Of a DNA stretch of 64,000 nt, positions 9,158-18,628 are shown piece by piece (within the stretch, counting starts at the first letter, position 1; the number at the start of each line of letters is the position of its first letter). A program made the position numbers and the translations under genes. The DNA is from an uncultured Neglectibacter sp. (lineage in GTDB: Bacteria > Bacillota > Clostridia > Oscillospirales > Acutalibacteraceae). The notes beneath the pieces were generated by a model. The model made no database searches. It was not told the origin of the DNA and saw only the letters and a program-made list of their open reading frames with translations. The DNA is taken from NCBI GenBank assembly GCA_937958185.1, contig CALFFN010000005.1, positions 62,001 through 126,000 of the forward strand, written 5' to 3'.

Positions 9158-10170
9158 TGGAACGGGATACGATCGGTCAGCCCCTCCAAAAGCGGGAAGT
9201 GGCAGACTGCTCTGTCCGGGGGCAAAATACAGTAGGGCGCTTTGCCCCCACGCCCAGCGGGAACCTGCATTTGGGCAACCTGTTCTGCTCTCTTCTCGCC
9301 TGGCTCGCGGCGAAGCGGCAGGGCGGAAGGATACTCCTGCGCATTGAGGATCTGGACAGGGAGCGCACCCGCATGGAGTATGTCCGCAGCGCGGAGGAGG
9401 ACCTGCGTTTTCTGGGGCTTTCCTGGGACGAGGGCGGCTCCTACGGTGGGGAAGCCTATTTCCAGAGCAACCGAAGCGGCTTTTATGAACAGTTGCTCCA
9501 CAGGCTGGAGGAACAGGGGCTGGTATACCCCTGCTTTTGCAGCCGGGCGGAGCTTCACGCCGCCAGCGCGCCCCACGCCTCCGACGGCGACCCCATCTAT
9601 TCCGGCAAGTGCCGCGGGCTTTCCCCGGAAGACGTGAAAAAGCTTGCGGAAATCCGTTCCCCGGCGCTGCGGCTGCGGGCGCCGCCGGAGGTTTTCACGT
9701 TTCTCGATAGCCACTATGGCGAGGTCAGTCAGAATCTGGCGGAGGAATGCGGCGATTTTATTCTCCGGCGCTCCGACGGCGTATTCGCGTACCAGCTGGC
9801 GGTGGTGGGGGATGACGCCGCCATGGGCGTGACGCAGGTGGTGCGCGGGCGGGACCTGCTTTCCTCCACCGCCCGGCAGATTTACCTTTACCGGCTGCTG
9901 GGCTATCCCGCGCCGGAATTTGCCCATGTGCCGCTGCTGCTGGCACACGATGGGCGCAGGCTTTCCAAGCGGGACAGGGACACAAGCCTGCAGGCGCTGC
10001 GGGAAAAGGGATTTTCCGGCGAAGAGATCGTGGGCAGGCTTGCGTACCTTGCCGGGCTGCTCCCCGCCCCGGAGGCCGCCGCCCCCGCGGAGCTTATCCC
10101 GCTGTTTTCCTGGGAAAAGGTGCCGAAGGAGGACATTCTCCTGCCGGAGGGGTTATTTGAAAAGCCGTGA
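9154..10170 (+). CDS. gluQ: Glutamyl-Q tRNA(Asp) synthetase
   Basis: 338 residues, a truncated GluRS catalytic core with no anticodon-binding domain. Class I signatures are GRFAPTPSGNLHLGN (HIGH-type) and RLSKRD (KMSKS-type). There is also a Cys-containing insert (YPCFCSRAE with a later Cys in YSGKC) matching the zinc site of GluQ-RS. The enzyme attaches glutamate to queuosine in tRNA(Asp) rather than to a tRNA end. The start is set at 9154 by the ATGA overlap with cinA; 9157 is an immediate alternative. With thiI two genes upstream this forms a small tRNA-modification cluster. No queuosine synthesis gene is visible here. Confidence 0.88.
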   Translation: MMERDTIGQPLQKREVADCSVRGQNTVGRFAPTPSGNLHLGNLFCSLLAWLAAKRQGGRILLRIEDLDRERTRMEYVRSAEEDLRFLGLSWDEGGSYGGEAYFQSNRSGFYEQLLHRLEEQGLVYPCFCSRAELHAASAPHASDGDPIYSGKCRGLSPEDVKKLAEIRSPALRLRAPPEVFTFLDSHYGEVSQNLAEECGDFILRRSDGVFAYQLAVVGDDAAMGVTQVVRGRDLLSSTARQIYLYRLLGYPAPEFAHVPLLLAHDGRRLSKRDRDTSLQALREKGFSGEEIVGRLAYLAGLLPAPEAAAPAELIPLFSWEKVPKEDILLPEGLFEKP

Positions 10171-10195
10171 GCAGGGAATCATTTTTCCGCCGGGT

Positions 10196-10237
10196 GGATT
10201 CGCCCAGCGAATCCGCTGAGTGAATCCGCCCAGCGGA
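10196..10237. repeat. Tandem short palindromes after gluQ
   Basis: Two hairpins share the loop CCA: GGATTCGC/GCGAATCC (10196-10214) and TCCGC/GCGGA (10225-10237). A partial third copy lies between them. No T-run follows, so termination is not convincing. A related CGCCCTTTGGCG lies near 10307. Confidence 0.5.
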
Positions 10238-10258
10238 AGAAAAAATTTGCCTGCGGGG

Positions 10259-10287
10259 TAGACATCTTTCAAATTGCATGTTATAAT
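10259..10287 (+). promoter_or_regulatory. Predicted sigma-A promoter for the SDR gene
   Basis: TAGACA at 10259-10264, a 17-base spacer and TATAAT at 10282-10287. It lies 50 bases before the ATG. Confidence 0.65.
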
Positions 10288-10336
10288 TTTAACAATAAAA
10301 TTTGATTCGCCCTTTGGCGAGACAGGAGGAAAAATT

Positions 10337-11083
10337 ATGCTGTTGCAGGACAAGGTCGCGATCGTCACAGGGGGCAGCCGGGGGATCGGCTTCGCCATCG
10401 TCAGGGAATTTTTGAAGAACGGCGCCAAGGTAGTGCTGTGCGGCTCCCGTCAGGAAACCGCCGACAAGGCCGTGGCAGAGCTGAAGGCTGAGAACCCGGA
10501 CTGGCAGGTGGAGGGCATTTGCCCCAACCTGACGGATTATGAGTCCGTCAAGACCGCCTTTGACAAGGTGGCGGAAAAGTACGGCAGGATCGACATTCTG
10601 GCAAATAACGCCGGCGTGTCCGCTTCCGAGCCTTTCTCCACGTATACCCCCGAAATGTTCCAGAAGACCATGGACTTGAACGTGACCGCAGTGTTCAACT
10701 GCTCCCGCGCGGTGGTGGACCAGATGACCGGGCAGGGCGGCGGCTCCATTATCAACACCAGCTCCATGGTGAGCAGGTACGGTCAGCCCGCCGGCGTGGC
10801 ATATCCCACCAGCAAGTTCGCTGTCAATGGTATGACCCTGTCCCTGGCCCGTGAGCTGGGACCCAAGGGCATTCGCGTCAACGCCGTTGCCCCCGGGATC
10901 ACCAACACCGATATGATGAAGGCTGTGCCGGAGAACATTATTCAGGGCATGGTCGCTCAGGTGCCCCTGCGCCGTATCGGCGAGCCGGAGGAGGTTGCCA
11001 ACGCCTTTGTATTTTTGGCAAGCGAAATGGCTAGTTACATCACCGGCGTGGTCCTGAGCGTGGACGGTCTGGCACGCTCTTAA
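10337..11083 (+). CDS. Short-chain dehydrogenase/reductase (FabG-like)
   Basis: 248 residues, the classical SDR length. The NAD(P)-binding TGGSRGIG sits near residue 12-19 and NNAG near 88-91. The catalytic set is Ser in NTSSMVS plus the YPTSK motif; VNAVAPGITNTDM and the C-terminal ITGVVLSVDG are also typical. AGGAGG lies eight bases before the ATG. It could be a 3-oxoacyl-ACP reductase, but there are no fatty-acid genes around it and it has its own promoter and terminator. A sugar-alcohol or other ketone reductase is equally possible. Confidence 0.85.
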   Translation: MLLQDKVAIVTGGSRGIGFAIVREFLKNGAKVVLCGSRQETADKAVAELKAENPDWQVEGICPNLTDYESVKTAFDKVAEKYGRIDILANNAGVSASEPFSTYTPEMFQKTMDLNVTAVFNCSRAVVDQMTGQGGGSIINTSSMVSRYGQPAGVAYPTSKFAVNGMTLSLARELGPKGIRVNAVAPGITNTDMMKAVPENIIQGMVAQVPLRRIGEPEEVANAFVFLASEMASYITGVVLSVDGLARS

Positions 11084-11110
11084 CGGACAAAATGGACGGA
11101 AAAAATATTT

Positions 11111-11135
11111 CACAGCTTGAAAAGCTGTGATTTTG
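11111..11135 (+). terminator. Terminator after the SDR gene
   Basis: An eight-base-pair stem CACAGCTT/AAGCTGTG (11111-11118 with 11122-11129) with loop GAA, followed by ATTTTG. Confidence 0.65.
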
Positions 11136-11285
11136 CTTCGCAAAACCATATTTTTTCATAGCCTTTGGGGTAACCAATCTATAGATTTTGGTGTTCTAAA
11201 ACTTGCAGAATGGACGGTTGGGTGCACTGCTATCATCTGGCGCGCTTTCCGTCCAGTCTCTAAAATCCAGTATCCAGCGTCCAGC

Positions 11286-11320
11286 AAGCGAAGCATTCGT
11301 CAGAGTGCTTCGCTTTTTTC
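11286..11320 (+). terminator. Strong Rho-independent terminator before the peptide transporter
   Basis: A perfect 10-base-pair stem AAGCGAAGCA/TGCTTCGCTT (11286-11295 with 11306-11315) runs straight into a T-run. Between this and the terminator at 11111 nothing coding is apparent. A TATAAT at 11427-11432 is the likely -10 box for the transporter operon. Confidence 0.85.
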
Positions 11321-11497
11321 GTGCAAAATTTTTTGAGGGGATCGGCTTTTTCTATCGCTTTGCATGAAAAACGCGGTTCCCCTGCATTTTTCAAAAAATT
11401 CACTTTTCTTTTGGGCTGATTCCGATTATAATAAGGCGTAGGCAAATATACGACTGTAAGGTCGAATTTGGGACAGCAGGAAAGGAGTTCCCACAAT

Positions 11498-13048
11498 ATG
11501 AAAAAATCTGTTGCATTTTTGCAGAAGCTGACTTGCTTTCTTTTGGTGCTGGCGCTGGGCGTTTCCCTTGCGGGCTGCGCGTCTTCCGGCGGGAACGGCT
11601 CTCAGGCGGATAACGAGCCGAAAACCGTGCGCATCAATATCAGCGCCGACCCTGACAGCCTGGACCCGTGGCAGTCTTCTGCCACCGATACGGAAGCGAT
11701 TTTCCACAATGTGTTCGAGGGGCTGTGCCTGTACGATACGGCGGGGAATATCATTCCCGGGCTGGCGGAGAGCTGGGACATTTCCGAGGACGGGAAAACC
11801 TATACCTTCCACCTGCGGCAGGACGTGACCTTCCACAACGGGAAAAAGCTGACCTCCGCCGACGTGCTCTACAGCTACAACAAGCTCACCGGGCTGGGCG
11901 GGGAAGAAGCTCTGACCGGGAAATTTGAAATGATCGAAAGCCTGGAAGCGCCGGACGAGTACACCTTCGTGGCGCATTTGAGCGCGCCCTCCGCGGCGTT
12001 TTTGTCCCTTGCCATCGTGGCGGTGCTGCCGGAGGGCTATGAGGAGCAGGCGACAAAGCCCGTTGGCACAGGACCTTTCCGCTTTGCGGAATACACCCCC
12101 TCTCAGCGCATCGTGCTGGAAAAGAACGAGGACTACTACGACAAGGGCGAGGGGGACGCACCCGGCAGAATGGCGAAGGTCGACCGGGTGGAAATCTACA
12201 TCATGGACGACATTGCCGCCGTGGTATCCGCCCTGCGTTCCGGGCAGCTGGATATTGCCGCCGTCATCAACGCGGAGGACGCTCAGGTGCTGGAAAGTGA
12301 GTTCGACATTTATAACTCCCCCCAAAATATGGTGCAGAGTTTGTTTTTGAATCTGGAAAGCGAGCCCTTTGACGATGTGCGGGTGCGCCAGGCGGTGAGC
12401 TATGCCATCGATCAGGACGAGATTGTCAGCGGCGTGTTCGGCGGCTATGCCACCAGGCTGCCCAGCAATTTCAGCCCTGTGATGGCGGCGTATTACAACA
12501 GCGGTTTGGAAGGCACTTACGACCACGATGTGGAGAAGGCAAAGGAGCTGCTGAAAGAGGCTGGCTACGAGGACGGCTTCTCCATGACCATCACGGTGCC
12601 GGCAAACTATCAGAAGCACATTGACACCGCCCAGGTCATTGCCCAGCAGCTTGCCGCTGTGAATATCGAGGCGAAGATAGAGCTGATCGAATGGGCAACC
12701 TGGCTGGAGGACGTGTACAAGAACGCCAAGTACCAGACCACCATCGTGGGTTTGAGCGGAAAGCTGGACCCGGATTCCGTATTGGGCAGGTATGAAAGCG
12801 ATTACCGCAGCAACTTTTTCCATTTTGCCGATGAGGAATACGACCAGCTGATTGAAGCTGCCAGAGTGGAGCTGGACGATGGGAAACGGGCGGAGGAATA
12901 CAAGCGCTGCCAGGAGATTTTGACAGAACAGGCTGCCGCCGTGTATCTCACAGACCCCAACCTGATCGTCGCCTGCCGCAAGGACCTGAAGGGCTTTACG
13001 TTCTATCCCGTGACCTTCTACGATTTCAGCACGCTGTATTATGAATAA
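11498..13048 (+). CDS. ABC transporter substrate-binding lipoprotein (SBP family 5)
   Basis: 516 residues. A lipoprotein signal peptide ends in the lipobox LAGC (Cys about residue 26), so the protein is anchored on the outer face of the membrane. The mature part matches the dipeptide/oligopeptide/nickel binding proteins: DPDSLDPWQ, GLAESWDIS, YTFHLRQDVTFHNGKKLTSADV and the C-terminal cluster NFFHFADEEYDQL. AAAGGAG precedes the ATG. It leads a complete operon with two permeases and two ATPases. The ligand is unknown; this family binds peptides, nickel chelates, heme or sugars. Confidence 0.9.
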   Translation: MKKSVAFLQKLTCFLLVLALGVSLAGCASSGGNGSQADNEPKTVRINISADPDSLDPWQSSATDTEAIFHNVFEGLCLYDTAGNIIPGLAESWDISEDGKTYTFHLRQDVTFHNGKKLTSADVLYSYNKLTGLGGEEALTGKFEMIESLEAPDEYTFVAHLSAPSAAFLSLAIVAVLPEGYEEQATKPVGTGPFRFAEYTPSQRIVLEKNEDYYDKGEGDAPGRMAKVDRVEIYIMDDIAAVVSALRSGQLDIAAVINAEDAQVLESEFDIYNSPQNMVQSLFLNLESEPFDDVRVRQAVSYAIDQDEIVSGVFGGYATRLPSNFSPVMAAYYNSGLEGTYDHDVEKAKELLKEAGYEDGFSMTITVPANYQKHIDTAQVIAQQLAAVNIEAKIELIEWATWLEDVYKNAKYQTTIVGLSGKLDPDSVLGRYESDYRSNFFHFADEEYDQLIEAARVELDDGKRAEEYKRCQEILTEQAAAVYLTDPNLIVACRKDLKGFTFYPVTFYDFSTLYYE

Positions 13049-13130
13049 GTTGAACTGAAAAATAAGAGGAATACCGGGTGCTTCGCTTTGCGGAGTATCC
13101 GGCATTCGTACAGAAAGGGCGGTGTGAAGC

Positions 13131-14072
13131 ATGGCATATTATGCAAGGAAAACGGCGGGCTTTCTGGTAACGCTGCTGCTGGTGTCCCTTGTGACCTTTG
13201 CCGTGTTCCAGATACTGCCCGGCGACCCTGCCACCGTCATTCTGGGCGTGGACGCGGACCCGGTACAGGTGGAGCAGCTGCGGATCGCTATCGGCGCGGA
13301 TAAGCCCATTTGGGAACGGTTTTTCACATGGATCACCGGGGCGCTGCGGGGGGACTTGGGAATGTCTTACCAGTACCGCCAGCCGGTGACCGACCTGATT
13401 TCCGGCGGGCTGTCCGTCACGGTGGCGCTGGCGCTGTTTTCCCTGCTGCTGACGGCGGGGATCGGCATTCCCACCGGGCTGTGGCTGGCAAGGCATGGGA
13501 AAAAGACCTATGCCGCGCCCATCACGTTCCTGTCCCAGCTGGGGCTTTCTGTTCCCGCCTTCTGCATGAGCATCGTGCTCATCGAGATTTTCTCCGTCCA
13601 CTTGAAATGGCTGCCCTCGCTGGGATATACCCCCTGGACGAGCAGCCCCATAAAATGTCTGCAAAGTTTGCTGCTGCCCTCGCTGGCGATCGCGTTCAGC
13701 TCCTCGGCGGTGCTGATCCGCTATGTCCGCACCAGCGTGGTGCGGCAGGAGGGAGAGGGTTATGTGCGCACCGCCCGCAGCAAGGGCGTTTCCTCCCATA
13801 AGGTGCTGTGGGGGCACGTGCTGCGCAATTCGTTGATCCCCGTGCTGACCATTTTCGGCATGATCGTCACCGATGTGCTGGGGGGCAGCATCATCATTGA
13901 AAACGTGTTTTCCCTGCCGGGCATCGGCAGGCTTGTTGCCACCGCCATTTCCACCAGGGACCTGCCGCTGATCCAGGGGCTGGTGCTGTACCTGGCGGGA
14001 ATCGTTGTGGTGTGCAATTTTGGCGTGGACCTGCTCTATTCGGTGATCGATCCACGGATCAGGCTGAAATGA
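13131..14072 (+). CDS. ABC transporter permease, DppB-type
   Basis: 313 residues with six predicted membrane segments and the permease (EAA) loop around RTARSKGVSSHKVLWGHVLRNS. The N-terminal VSLVTFAVFQILPGDPA is characteristic of DppB/OppB/NikB proteins. AAAGGGCGGTG lies ahead of the ATG. It is the first of two inner-membrane subunits of the importer. Confidence 0.92.
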   Translation: MAYYARKTAGFLVTLLLVSLVTFAVFQILPGDPATVILGVDADPVQVEQLRIAIGADKPIWERFFTWITGALRGDLGMSYQYRQPVTDLISGGLSVTVALALFSLLLTAGIGIPTGLWLARHGKKTYAAPITFLSQLGLSVPAFCMSIVLIEIFSVHLKWLPSLGYTPWTSSPIKCLQSLLLPSLAIAFSSSAVLIRYVRTSVVRQEGEGYVRTARSKGVSSHKVLWGHVLRNSLIPVLTIFGMIVTDVLGGSIIIENVFSLPGIGRLVATAISTRDLPLIQGLVLYLAGIVVVCNFGVDLLYSVIDPRIRLK

Positions 14073-14087
14073 CGGGGAGGTGGGCAT

Positions 14088-14918
14088 TTGAGAATTTCTG
14101 AGATATGGAAGCAGTGCTGGCACAAAAAGAATTTTGTCGCCGGGGCTTGTATGGTCGGGCTCATGCTCCTTGTGATGGCAGTGGGCTTTTTCTGGATGCC
14201 CTACGACCCCGAAGCCATGGAGCTGGACAACAAGCTCAGCTTTTTTTCTTCCGCCCATCTGCTGGGAACGGACCAGTTTGGGCGGGATATCCTCAGCCGC
14301 ATGATGGAAGGGGCAAGGTACTCCTTTTTGATCGGCGCGGCGGCAGTGGCAACAGGGCTGCTGCTGGGCGGTGTCATCGGCACGGTGGCAGGCTATTACG
14401 GCGGCAAGCCGGACGAGCTGGTGATGAAGCTCATCGACGTGCAGATGGCGTTCCCCGGGGTGCTGCTAGCGTTGATGCTCATTGTGGTGTTCGGCGTAGG
14501 GCTGGGCAATATGGCGCTGGCGCTGGGCATTATGTCCGTGCCGCGGTTCGCGCGGATCACCCGCAGCGGGTTCATCAAATACCGGGAAGCGGAATTTATC
14601 AAAGCCGCCCGGGTGCGGGGCGCGGGGGACGGGAGGATCATTTTCCGGCACATTCTGCCCCATGTGGCGCCGGATATCATCGTCACCTGCTCCCTGGGCT
14701 TTGCCGGGGCGGTGATGAGCGAAGCGGGGCTCAGCTATCTTGGCTTGGGCATTCAGCCGCCCACCCCCAGCTTTGGAAAAATGCTCAGCGAAGCCCAGGC
14801 GTGCATTTTGCAGGCGGGCTGGTACGTGCTGGTGCCTGCCGCCGCCATCACGCTGCTGACCATGGGCTTCAACCTGATGGGAGACGGCTTGCAGGAGGTG
14901 ATCGGGCATGACAGATAA
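14088..14918 (+). CDS. ABC transporter permease, DppC-type
   Basis: 276 residues with membrane segments and the DppC signatures HLLGTDQFGRDILSRMMEGAR and RVRGAGDGRIIFRHILPH. It starts with TTG at 14088, chosen because GGGGAGGTGG lies just upstream and no other start fits the conserved N-terminus. It ends 11 bases inside the next gene, so translation is coupled. Confidence 0.92.
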   Translation: MRISEIWKQCWHKKNFVAGACMVGLMLLVMAVGFFWMPYDPEAMELDNKLSFFSSAHLLGTDQFGRDILSRMMEGARYSFLIGAAAVATGLLLGGVIGTVAGYYGGKPDELVMKLIDVQMAFPGVLLALMLIVVFGVGLGNMALALGIMSVPRFARITRSGFIKYREAEFIKAARVRGAGDGRIIFRHILPHVAPDIIVTCSLGFAGAVMSEAGLSYLGLGIQPPTPSFGKMLSEAQACILQAGWYVLVPAAAITLLTMGFNLMGDGLQEVIGHDR

Positions 14919-15906
14919 ACGGCAGCCTCCTGTCCTTGCCGTGGAACAGCTGACTGTGGAATTTCCCGCAGGCGGCGGCTATTCTGCCGGGTACTGCCCC
15001 GCGGTAAAGGACGTGAGCCTTCAGGTGGAGCCGGGAGAAATGGTGGCGCTGGTGGGGGAATCCGGCTGCGGCAAAACCGTCACGGCGCTGACCGCTATCG
15101 GCTTGCAGCCGGACGCCGCAAAAATCACCCACGGCAGGGTGCGGTTCCAGGGCGCGGAGTTGCTGGGACTGACGGAGGAGCAGTGGAACCAGTACCGTGG
15201 AAAGGAAATTTCCATGATCTTCCAGGAGCCGATGACTGCCCTGAATCCCCTGATGAAGGTGGGCAGGCAGATCGCCGAAGCCGCCCGCGCCCACGGGGTA
15301 TCCCGGAAAGAAGCGGCAGAGCAGACCCTTGCCATGATGGAGCGGGTGGGTCTGCCCGACGCGAAGCGCCTCTATCACGAGTATCCCCACCGCCTGTCCG
15401 GGGGTATGCGCCAGCGGGTGATGATCGCCATGGCGCTGTTGAACCGCCCGGCGCTGCTCATTGCGGACGAGCCCACCACGGCGCTGGACGTGACCATTCA
15501 GGCGCAGATCATGGAGCTGATCCGCCGTATGAACCGGGAGCTGGGCACGGCGGTGCTGCTGATCTCCCACGATTTGGGCGTCATTCGCCAAATGTGCAGC
15601 CGGGTGTACATTCTTTATGCCGGGCAGGTGGTGGAAAGCGGTCCGGTAGAGCAGGTGCTTTCCCACCCCATTCACCCCTACACCAAAGGGCTGGTAGCGT
15701 CCATTCCCACGCTGGAAAAGCGGGGCAGCCGGCTGCGCCCCATTCCCGGCACTGTGCCGCCTTTGGAGGAACGCAGCGGCACAGGCTGCCCGTTTTACAA
15801 CCGCTGTGAAAGAAGACGCCCCCAGTGCGAAAGGGAACACCCCCCCAAAGTCCAGCGGGGAGCCCATATGGCGCTGTGCGCAGACGCAAAGGAGGAAGGG
15901 CTATGA
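14908..15906 (+). CDS. ABC transporter ATP-binding protein, DppD-type
   Basis: 332 residues. Walker A GESGCGKT, Q-loop FQEPMTALNP, signature LSGGMRQRV, Walker B LLIADEPTTALD and the switch His in LLISHDLG are all present. The C-terminal oligopeptide/dipeptide extension carries a Cys set (GCPFYNRCERRRPQC) that binds an iron-sulfur cluster in characterised members. It overlaps both neighbours. Confidence 0.93.
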   Translation: MTDKRQPPVLAVEQLTVEFPAGGGYSAGYCPAVKDVSLQVEPGEMVALVGESGCGKTVTALTAIGLQPDAAKITHGRVRFQGAELLGLTEEQWNQYRGKEISMIFQEPMTALNPLMKVGRQIAEAARAHGVSRKEAAEQTLAMMERVGLPDAKRLYHEYPHRLSGGMRQRVMIAMALLNRPALLIADEPTTALDVTIQAQIMELIRRMNRELGTAVLLISHDLGVIRQMCSRVYILYAGQVVESGPVEQVLSHPIHPYTKGLVASIPTLEKRGSRLRPIPGTVPPLEERSGTGCPFYNRCERRRPQCEREHPPKVQRGAHMALCADAKEEGL

Positions 15907-16883
15907 ATGTTGACACACAGCGGAACCGACCTCTGCTGCAAATTGAACACCTGACTAAGGAATTTAAGCAGGGCAAGGATAAGATTCTGGCAGTTTCCGA
16001 TTTCTCGCTGGAAATCCGGCGAGGGGAGATTTTCGGGCTGGTGGGGGAATCCGGCTGCGGGAAGTCCACCCTGGGACAAATGCTGGTGCACTTGCTGGAG
16101 CCTACGTCTGGAAAAATCCTGCTGGACGGGCAGGACGTGACAAAGCCCTCGAAAAAGGAGTTCCGGGAGCTTTGCCGGAGAATGCAGATCATTTTTCAGG
16201 ACCCCTACGCTTCTATCGACACGAGCAAGACCGTGGGCTGGCTGCTGGAAGAGCCCCTGAAAATTCACGGTCTCGGCGAAAGCCCCCAGGGGCGGCGGGA
16301 AAAGGCGCGGCAGATGCTCTGCGCCGCCGGGCTGGACGAAAGCTATCTCACCCGCTGGCCCAGCGAGCTTTCCGGCGGGCAGCGGCAGAGGGTCGCTATT
16401 GCGCTGGCGCTGATCCTGGAGCCGGATTTCGTGGTCTGCGATGAACCCGTGTCCGCGCTGGACGTGTCCGTGCAGGCGCAGGTGCTGAACCTGCTGCTGG
16501 AGCTGCGGGAAACCTTCGGTCTGACCTATCTGTTTATTTCCCACGACCTGAACGTGGTCTCCTACCTTTCCGACCGTATCGGCGTGATGTACCTGGGCAA
16601 TCTGGTGGAGCTGGGCGACAGCCGCCAGCTGTCGGAAAACCCGCTGCACCCCTATACAAAGGCGCTGTTTTCCGCTGCTCTGGCGGCGGAGGGGAAGGCG
16701 GAGCAGGTGCTGCTTACCGGCGATCTGCCCAGCCCGGCGGACCCGCCCTCCGGCTGCCCGTTCCACACCCGCTGCCCGGAATGCACGGACCGCTGCAAAA
16801 CGGAAAAGCCCGTCCTCCGTCCTTTCCCGGACGGGCGCTTTTGTTCTTGCTTTAATGGACGGGAAAAAGACTTTGTGGTATGA
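15903..16883 (+). CDS. ABC transporter ATP-binding protein, DppF-type
   Basis: 326 residues. Walker A GESGCGKST, Q-loop FQDPYASIDT, signature LSGGQRQRV, Walker B VVCDEPVSALD, His in FISHDLN, and the C-terminal Cys extension GCPFHTRCPECTDRC. The start is set by the ATGA overlap with the DppD stop. It is the last gene of the importer. A perfect nine-base-pair hairpin (16873-16893) begins across its stop codon. Confidence 0.93.
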   Translation: MNVDTQRNRPLLQIEHLTKEFKQGKDKILAVSDFSLEIRRGEIFGLVGESGCGKSTLGQMLVHLLEPTSGKILLDGQDVTKPSKKEFRELCRRMQIIFQDPYASIDTSKTVGWLLEEPLKIHGLGESPQGRREKARQMLCAAGLDESYLTRWPSELSGGQRQRVAIALALILEPDFVVCDEPVSALDVSVQAQVLNLLLELRETFGLTYLFISHDLNVVSYLSDRIGVMYLGNLVELGDSRQLSENPLHPYTKALFSAALAAEGKAEQVLLTGDLPSPADPPSGCPFHTRCPECTDRCKTEKPVLRPFPDGRFCSCFNGREKDFVV

Positions 16884-16969
16884 AATACCACAATTCTCCT
16901 GCGGAGAACCGTCTTTTTCCACTGCGCTGAGGGTACACTGCCATAAATAGACAAAGAATCGCATAAGCA

Positions 16970-17002
16970 AAAGAGGGACAAAGCATTGCTTTGTCCCTCT
17001 TT
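16970..17002. terminator. Bidirectional terminator between two convergent ABC operons
   Basis: A perfect 16-base-pair stem (16970-16985 with 16987-17002) starts with AAAGAGGGACA and ends with TGTCCCTCTTT. It serves the dpp-type operon (plus) and the liv operon (minus), which face each other here. Confidence 0.85.
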
Positions 17003-17065
17003 GCTATTACGTGATTTGTTGTGTTTGCCCGAAAATTCCGCAGGCGGTTCCCAGCGGCTTTTTTG

Positions 17066-17770
17066 TTATCCGCCCAGATAGGCGGCTTTTACGGCAGGGT
17101 CGGCAAGCAGCTCCTTTGCCGGAGCGGACTTCACGATCTTTCCCGTTTCCAGCACATAGCCGCGGTCCGCTACGCTCAGCGCCATCTGAGCGTTCTGCTC
17201 CACCAGCAGAATGGTGGTGCCCGCTTTATGCAGGTCTTTGATAATGCTGAAAATCTGATCTACCAGAATGGGGGCGAGACCCATGGAGGGTTCGTCCAGC
17301 ATCATCAGCTTGGGGTCGGACATTAGGGCGCGCCCCATGGCAAGCATCTGCTGCTCGCCGCCGGACAAGGTGCCGGCGATCTGCTTCCGGCGCTCCTTCA
17401 GCCGGGGGAACAGCTCGTAGACCCGTGCCAGATGACCGCTTACATTGCCGGATTTTTGGGTGTACGCGCCCATTTCCAGATTTTCTTCCACAGTCATCTG
17501 CAAAAATACCCGGCGCCCCTCCGGCACATGGGCAAGCCCGTGCGCCACCAGCTTGTGGGGGGCGGCGCTGCCGATATCCTGCCCTTCAAAGACGATGGAG
17601 CCCGTCTTGGAGCGCAGCAGCCCGGAAACAGTTTTCAGGGTGGTGGATTTTCCCGCGCCGTTTGCGCCGATCAGGGTGACGATCTCCCCCTCGTCCACTT
17701 CAAAGGAAACGTCCTTAATGGCGTGAATGACGCCGTAATAGACGTTCATATTGTCAACTGTCAGCAGCAT
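17066..17770 (-). CDS. livF: Branched-chain amino-acid ABC transporter ATPase LivF
   Basis: 234 residues. Walker A GANGAGKST, signature LSGGEQQML, Walker B MLDEPSMGLAP, and the LivF-type HVPEGRRVF. It is the shorter of the two ATPases of the HAAT importer. It begins three bases after livG and ends the operon. Confidence 0.93.
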   Translation of the reverse strand: MLLTVDNMNVYYGVIHAIKDVSFEVDEGEIVTLIGANGAGKSTTLKTVSGLLRSKTGSIVFEGQDIGSAAPHKLVAHGLAHVPEGRRVFLQMTVEENLEMGAYTQKSGNVSGHLARVYELFPRLKERRKQIAGTLSGGEQQMLAMGRALMSDPKLMMLDEPSMGLAPILVDQIFSIIKDLHKAGTTILLVEQNAQMALSVADRGYVLETGKIVKSAPAKELLADPAVKAAYLGG

Positions 17771-17773
17771 TTT

Positions 17774-18628
17774 TTACACCTCCCGTTTTTTGCCCAGATA
17801 GGCTTCGATGACCTGCGGGTCGTTCTTGATCTCATCGGGAGTGCCCTTGGCAATGATCTCGCCGAAGTTCAGCACGCATATCCCCTCGCAGATACCCATG
17901 ACAAGGGACATATCGTGCTCGATCAGCAGCACGGCAATGTGGAACGTGTCCCGGATTTTCACGATGTTGTCCATCAAATCGGCGGTTTCCGAGGGGTTCA
18001 TGCCCGCTGCCGGCTCGTCCAGCAGCAGCAGCTTGGGATCGGTGGCAAGGGCGCGTAGGATCTCCAGCCGCCGCTGTGCGCCGTAGGGGAGGGAGCCCGC
18101 CTGATGGTTCGCCAGGTCCTCCATATCGAAGATACGCAGCAGCTCCATGGCTTTTTCATGGCAGCGCTTTTCCTCTTTCCAGTAATTGGGCATTCGGAGG
18201 ATACCCTGGAACATTCCGTATTTGGTATCGTTGTGCAGCCCCACCTTCACATTGTCCTCCACGGACAGGTTTTTGAACAGGCGGATGTTCTGGAAGGTCC
18301 GGGCAATGCCCGCCTTGTTCACCTGGGAGGTGGTCATGTTGTGGGTGTCCACGCCGTCCAGCAGAATGGTGCCCCGGGTGGGCTGGTACACCTTGGTCAG
18401 CAGGTTGAACACCGTGGTTTTGCCCGCGCCGTTGGGACCGATCAACCCGGCGATCTCCGTGCGCCCAATGGCGGTGTTGAAGTCCTTTACCGCAGTCAGA
18501 CCGCCGAAATCAATGCCCAGATGCCGGCATTCCAGAATGGGGTCCTGATTGATGTCCCGTTCGGGGATTTTATTTACGCTGGGGACGGGAACCAGCTTGG
18601 TGGGAGTTTTTTTGTTATGGTCGCTCAT
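17774..18628 (-). CDS. livG: Branched-chain amino-acid ABC transporter ATPase LivG
   Basis: 284 residues. Walker A GPNGAGKTT, the LivG-type signature LPYGAQRRLEI, Walker B LLDEPAAGMNP and LLIEHDMSLV. About 30 residues precede the conserved core, longer than typical (SDHNKKTPTKLVPVPS), but its ATG overlaps the livM stop by four bases, which supports this start. It energises uptake with LivF. Confidence 0.92.
   Translation of the reverse strand: MSDHNKKTPTKLVPVPSVNKIPERDINQDPILECRHLGIDFGGLTAVKDFNTAIGRTEIAGLIGPNGAGKTTVFNLLTKVYQPTRGTILLDGVDTHNMTTSQVNKAGIARTFQNIRLFKNLSVEDNVKVGLHNDTKYGMFQGILRMPNYWKEEKRCHEKAMELLRIFDMEDLANHQAGSLPYGAQRRLEILRALATDPKLLLLDEPAAGMNPSETADLMDNIVKIRDTFHIAVLLIEHDMSLVMGICEGICVLNFGEIIAKGTPDEIKNDPQVIEAYLGKKREV

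Noticed and set aside
10196..10237. Terminator of gluQ
   Set aside because: Stems are good, but an A-run rather than a T-run follows on the plus strand.
11426..13132. 568-codon minus-strand frame opposite the substrate-binding protein
   Set aside because: Antisense of a well-supported lipoprotein gene; no family features.
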